6,590 nt of DNA from Synechococcaceae bacterium WB8_1B_136 (GTDB lineage: Bacteria > Cyanobacteriota > Cyanobacteriia > PCC-6307 > Cyanobiaceae), in the NCBI GenBank assembly GCA_010029175.1, contig RGNC01000114.1, forward strand, positions 1 through 6,590, given 5' to 3'. The notes under the pieces are model-generated. The model saw only the letters and a list, made by a program, of their open reading frames with translations, did not search any database and had not been told where the DNA came from. Of the stretch, positions 6,397-6,590 are shown in pieces (the stretch's first letter is position 1; every line of letters begins with the position of its first letter). The translations under genes and the position numbers were made by a program.

Positions 6397-6590
6397 GCCG
6401 CCCTCCGGTTCAGGCAATTCAGGCGGTTCGGTTGGCTGCGGCGGTGGCTGCTCCTGGGGTGCCTCAGGTTGTTGCGGTTGCTGAGCCTCTTCGGCGTTGG
6501 GGTTTGGGCTGGGGCTAGGGCTGGCCGCCGGCACGGCGCTGATCTCGAGTGGGGGGAGCAGCAACAGCGGCAGGCCCAGGTTGAGGCGGT
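6295..6590 (-). CDS. C-terminal part of an unidentified protein with Pro/Glu/Gln-rich tail (partial)
   Basis: This minus-strand frame is open from the right window edge to a TGA at 6297-6295 and has no required start inside the window, so it looks like the 3' end of a longer gene. The visible part begins with a hydrophobic stretch (RLNLGLPLLLLPPLEIS). An SPSPSPNPN segment follows, then a long Pro/Gln/Glu repeat-like region and an acidic, Gly-rich end. Such composition suggests a disordered tail or linker. I do not recognise the protein. Plus-strand frames over 6397-6590 give no plausible protein, which supports coding on the minus strand there. The last 34 codons are antisense to the 3' end of the DUF3493-like gene. 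Either the two genes overlap tail to tail, or the true reading differs, for example through a sequencing frameshift near the overlap. Confidence 0.5.
   Translation of the reverse strand, partial: RLNLGLPLLLLPPLEISAVPAASPSPSPNPNAEEAQQPQQPEAPQEQPPPQPTEPPELPEPEGGSVASGAIAAVSDVPVTPEQGAEQGEGSDLDQQV

Overview
The window most likely comes from a GC-rich cyanobacterium of the Synechococcus/Cyanobium type. This rests on strongly G/C-biased third codon positions, on three perfect copies of GCGATCGC (the HIP1 octamer common in many cyanobacteria), and on a small membrane protein resembling the LPA1/Rep27 (DUF3493) family, which is known from oxygenic phototrophs. The organism assignment is inference.

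Layout. Positions 1-53 hold the 3' end of an upstream transcription unit: an imperfect hairpin followed by a strong Rho-independent terminator. From about 161 to 5770, four plus-strand genes are packed head to tail: a membrane-anchored M48-type zinc metalloprotease, a secreted staphylococcal-nuclease-like (thermonuclease) protein, sbcD and sbcC. The junctions are an ATGA overlap, an 11-nt gap and a GTGA overlap, so the four probably form one translationally coupled operon. SbcD (Mre11-like nuclease) and SbcC (Rad50-like ATPase with a CPVC zinc hook) form the SbcCD complex, which opens DNA hairpins and processes double-strand-break ends. All catalytic motifs of both are intact.

Positions 5771-5939 lack a convincing gene. 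They hold an inverted-repeat structure directly after the sbcC stop, an open in-frame extension of the sbcC reading frame, and a perfect Shine-Dalgarno sequence in front of a five-codon ORF. A threonine tRNA (anticodon CGU) follows on the minus strand with its own terminator, converging on sbcC. Divergent from the tRNA, after only 47 nt, is the DUF3493-like gene. The window ends inside a minus-strand open frame with a Pro/Glu/Gln-rich C-terminal tail, which overlaps the 3' end of the DUF3493-like gene tail to tail by 102 nt if both are real.

I found no CRISPR array, transposon, phage gene or clear new defence system. The region is mostly housekeeping. The points most worth a second look are the convergent overlap at the right edge, the unexplained segment between sbcC and the tRNA, the U-U mismatch in the tRNA acceptor stem, and the association of a secreted protease and nuclease with sbcDC.
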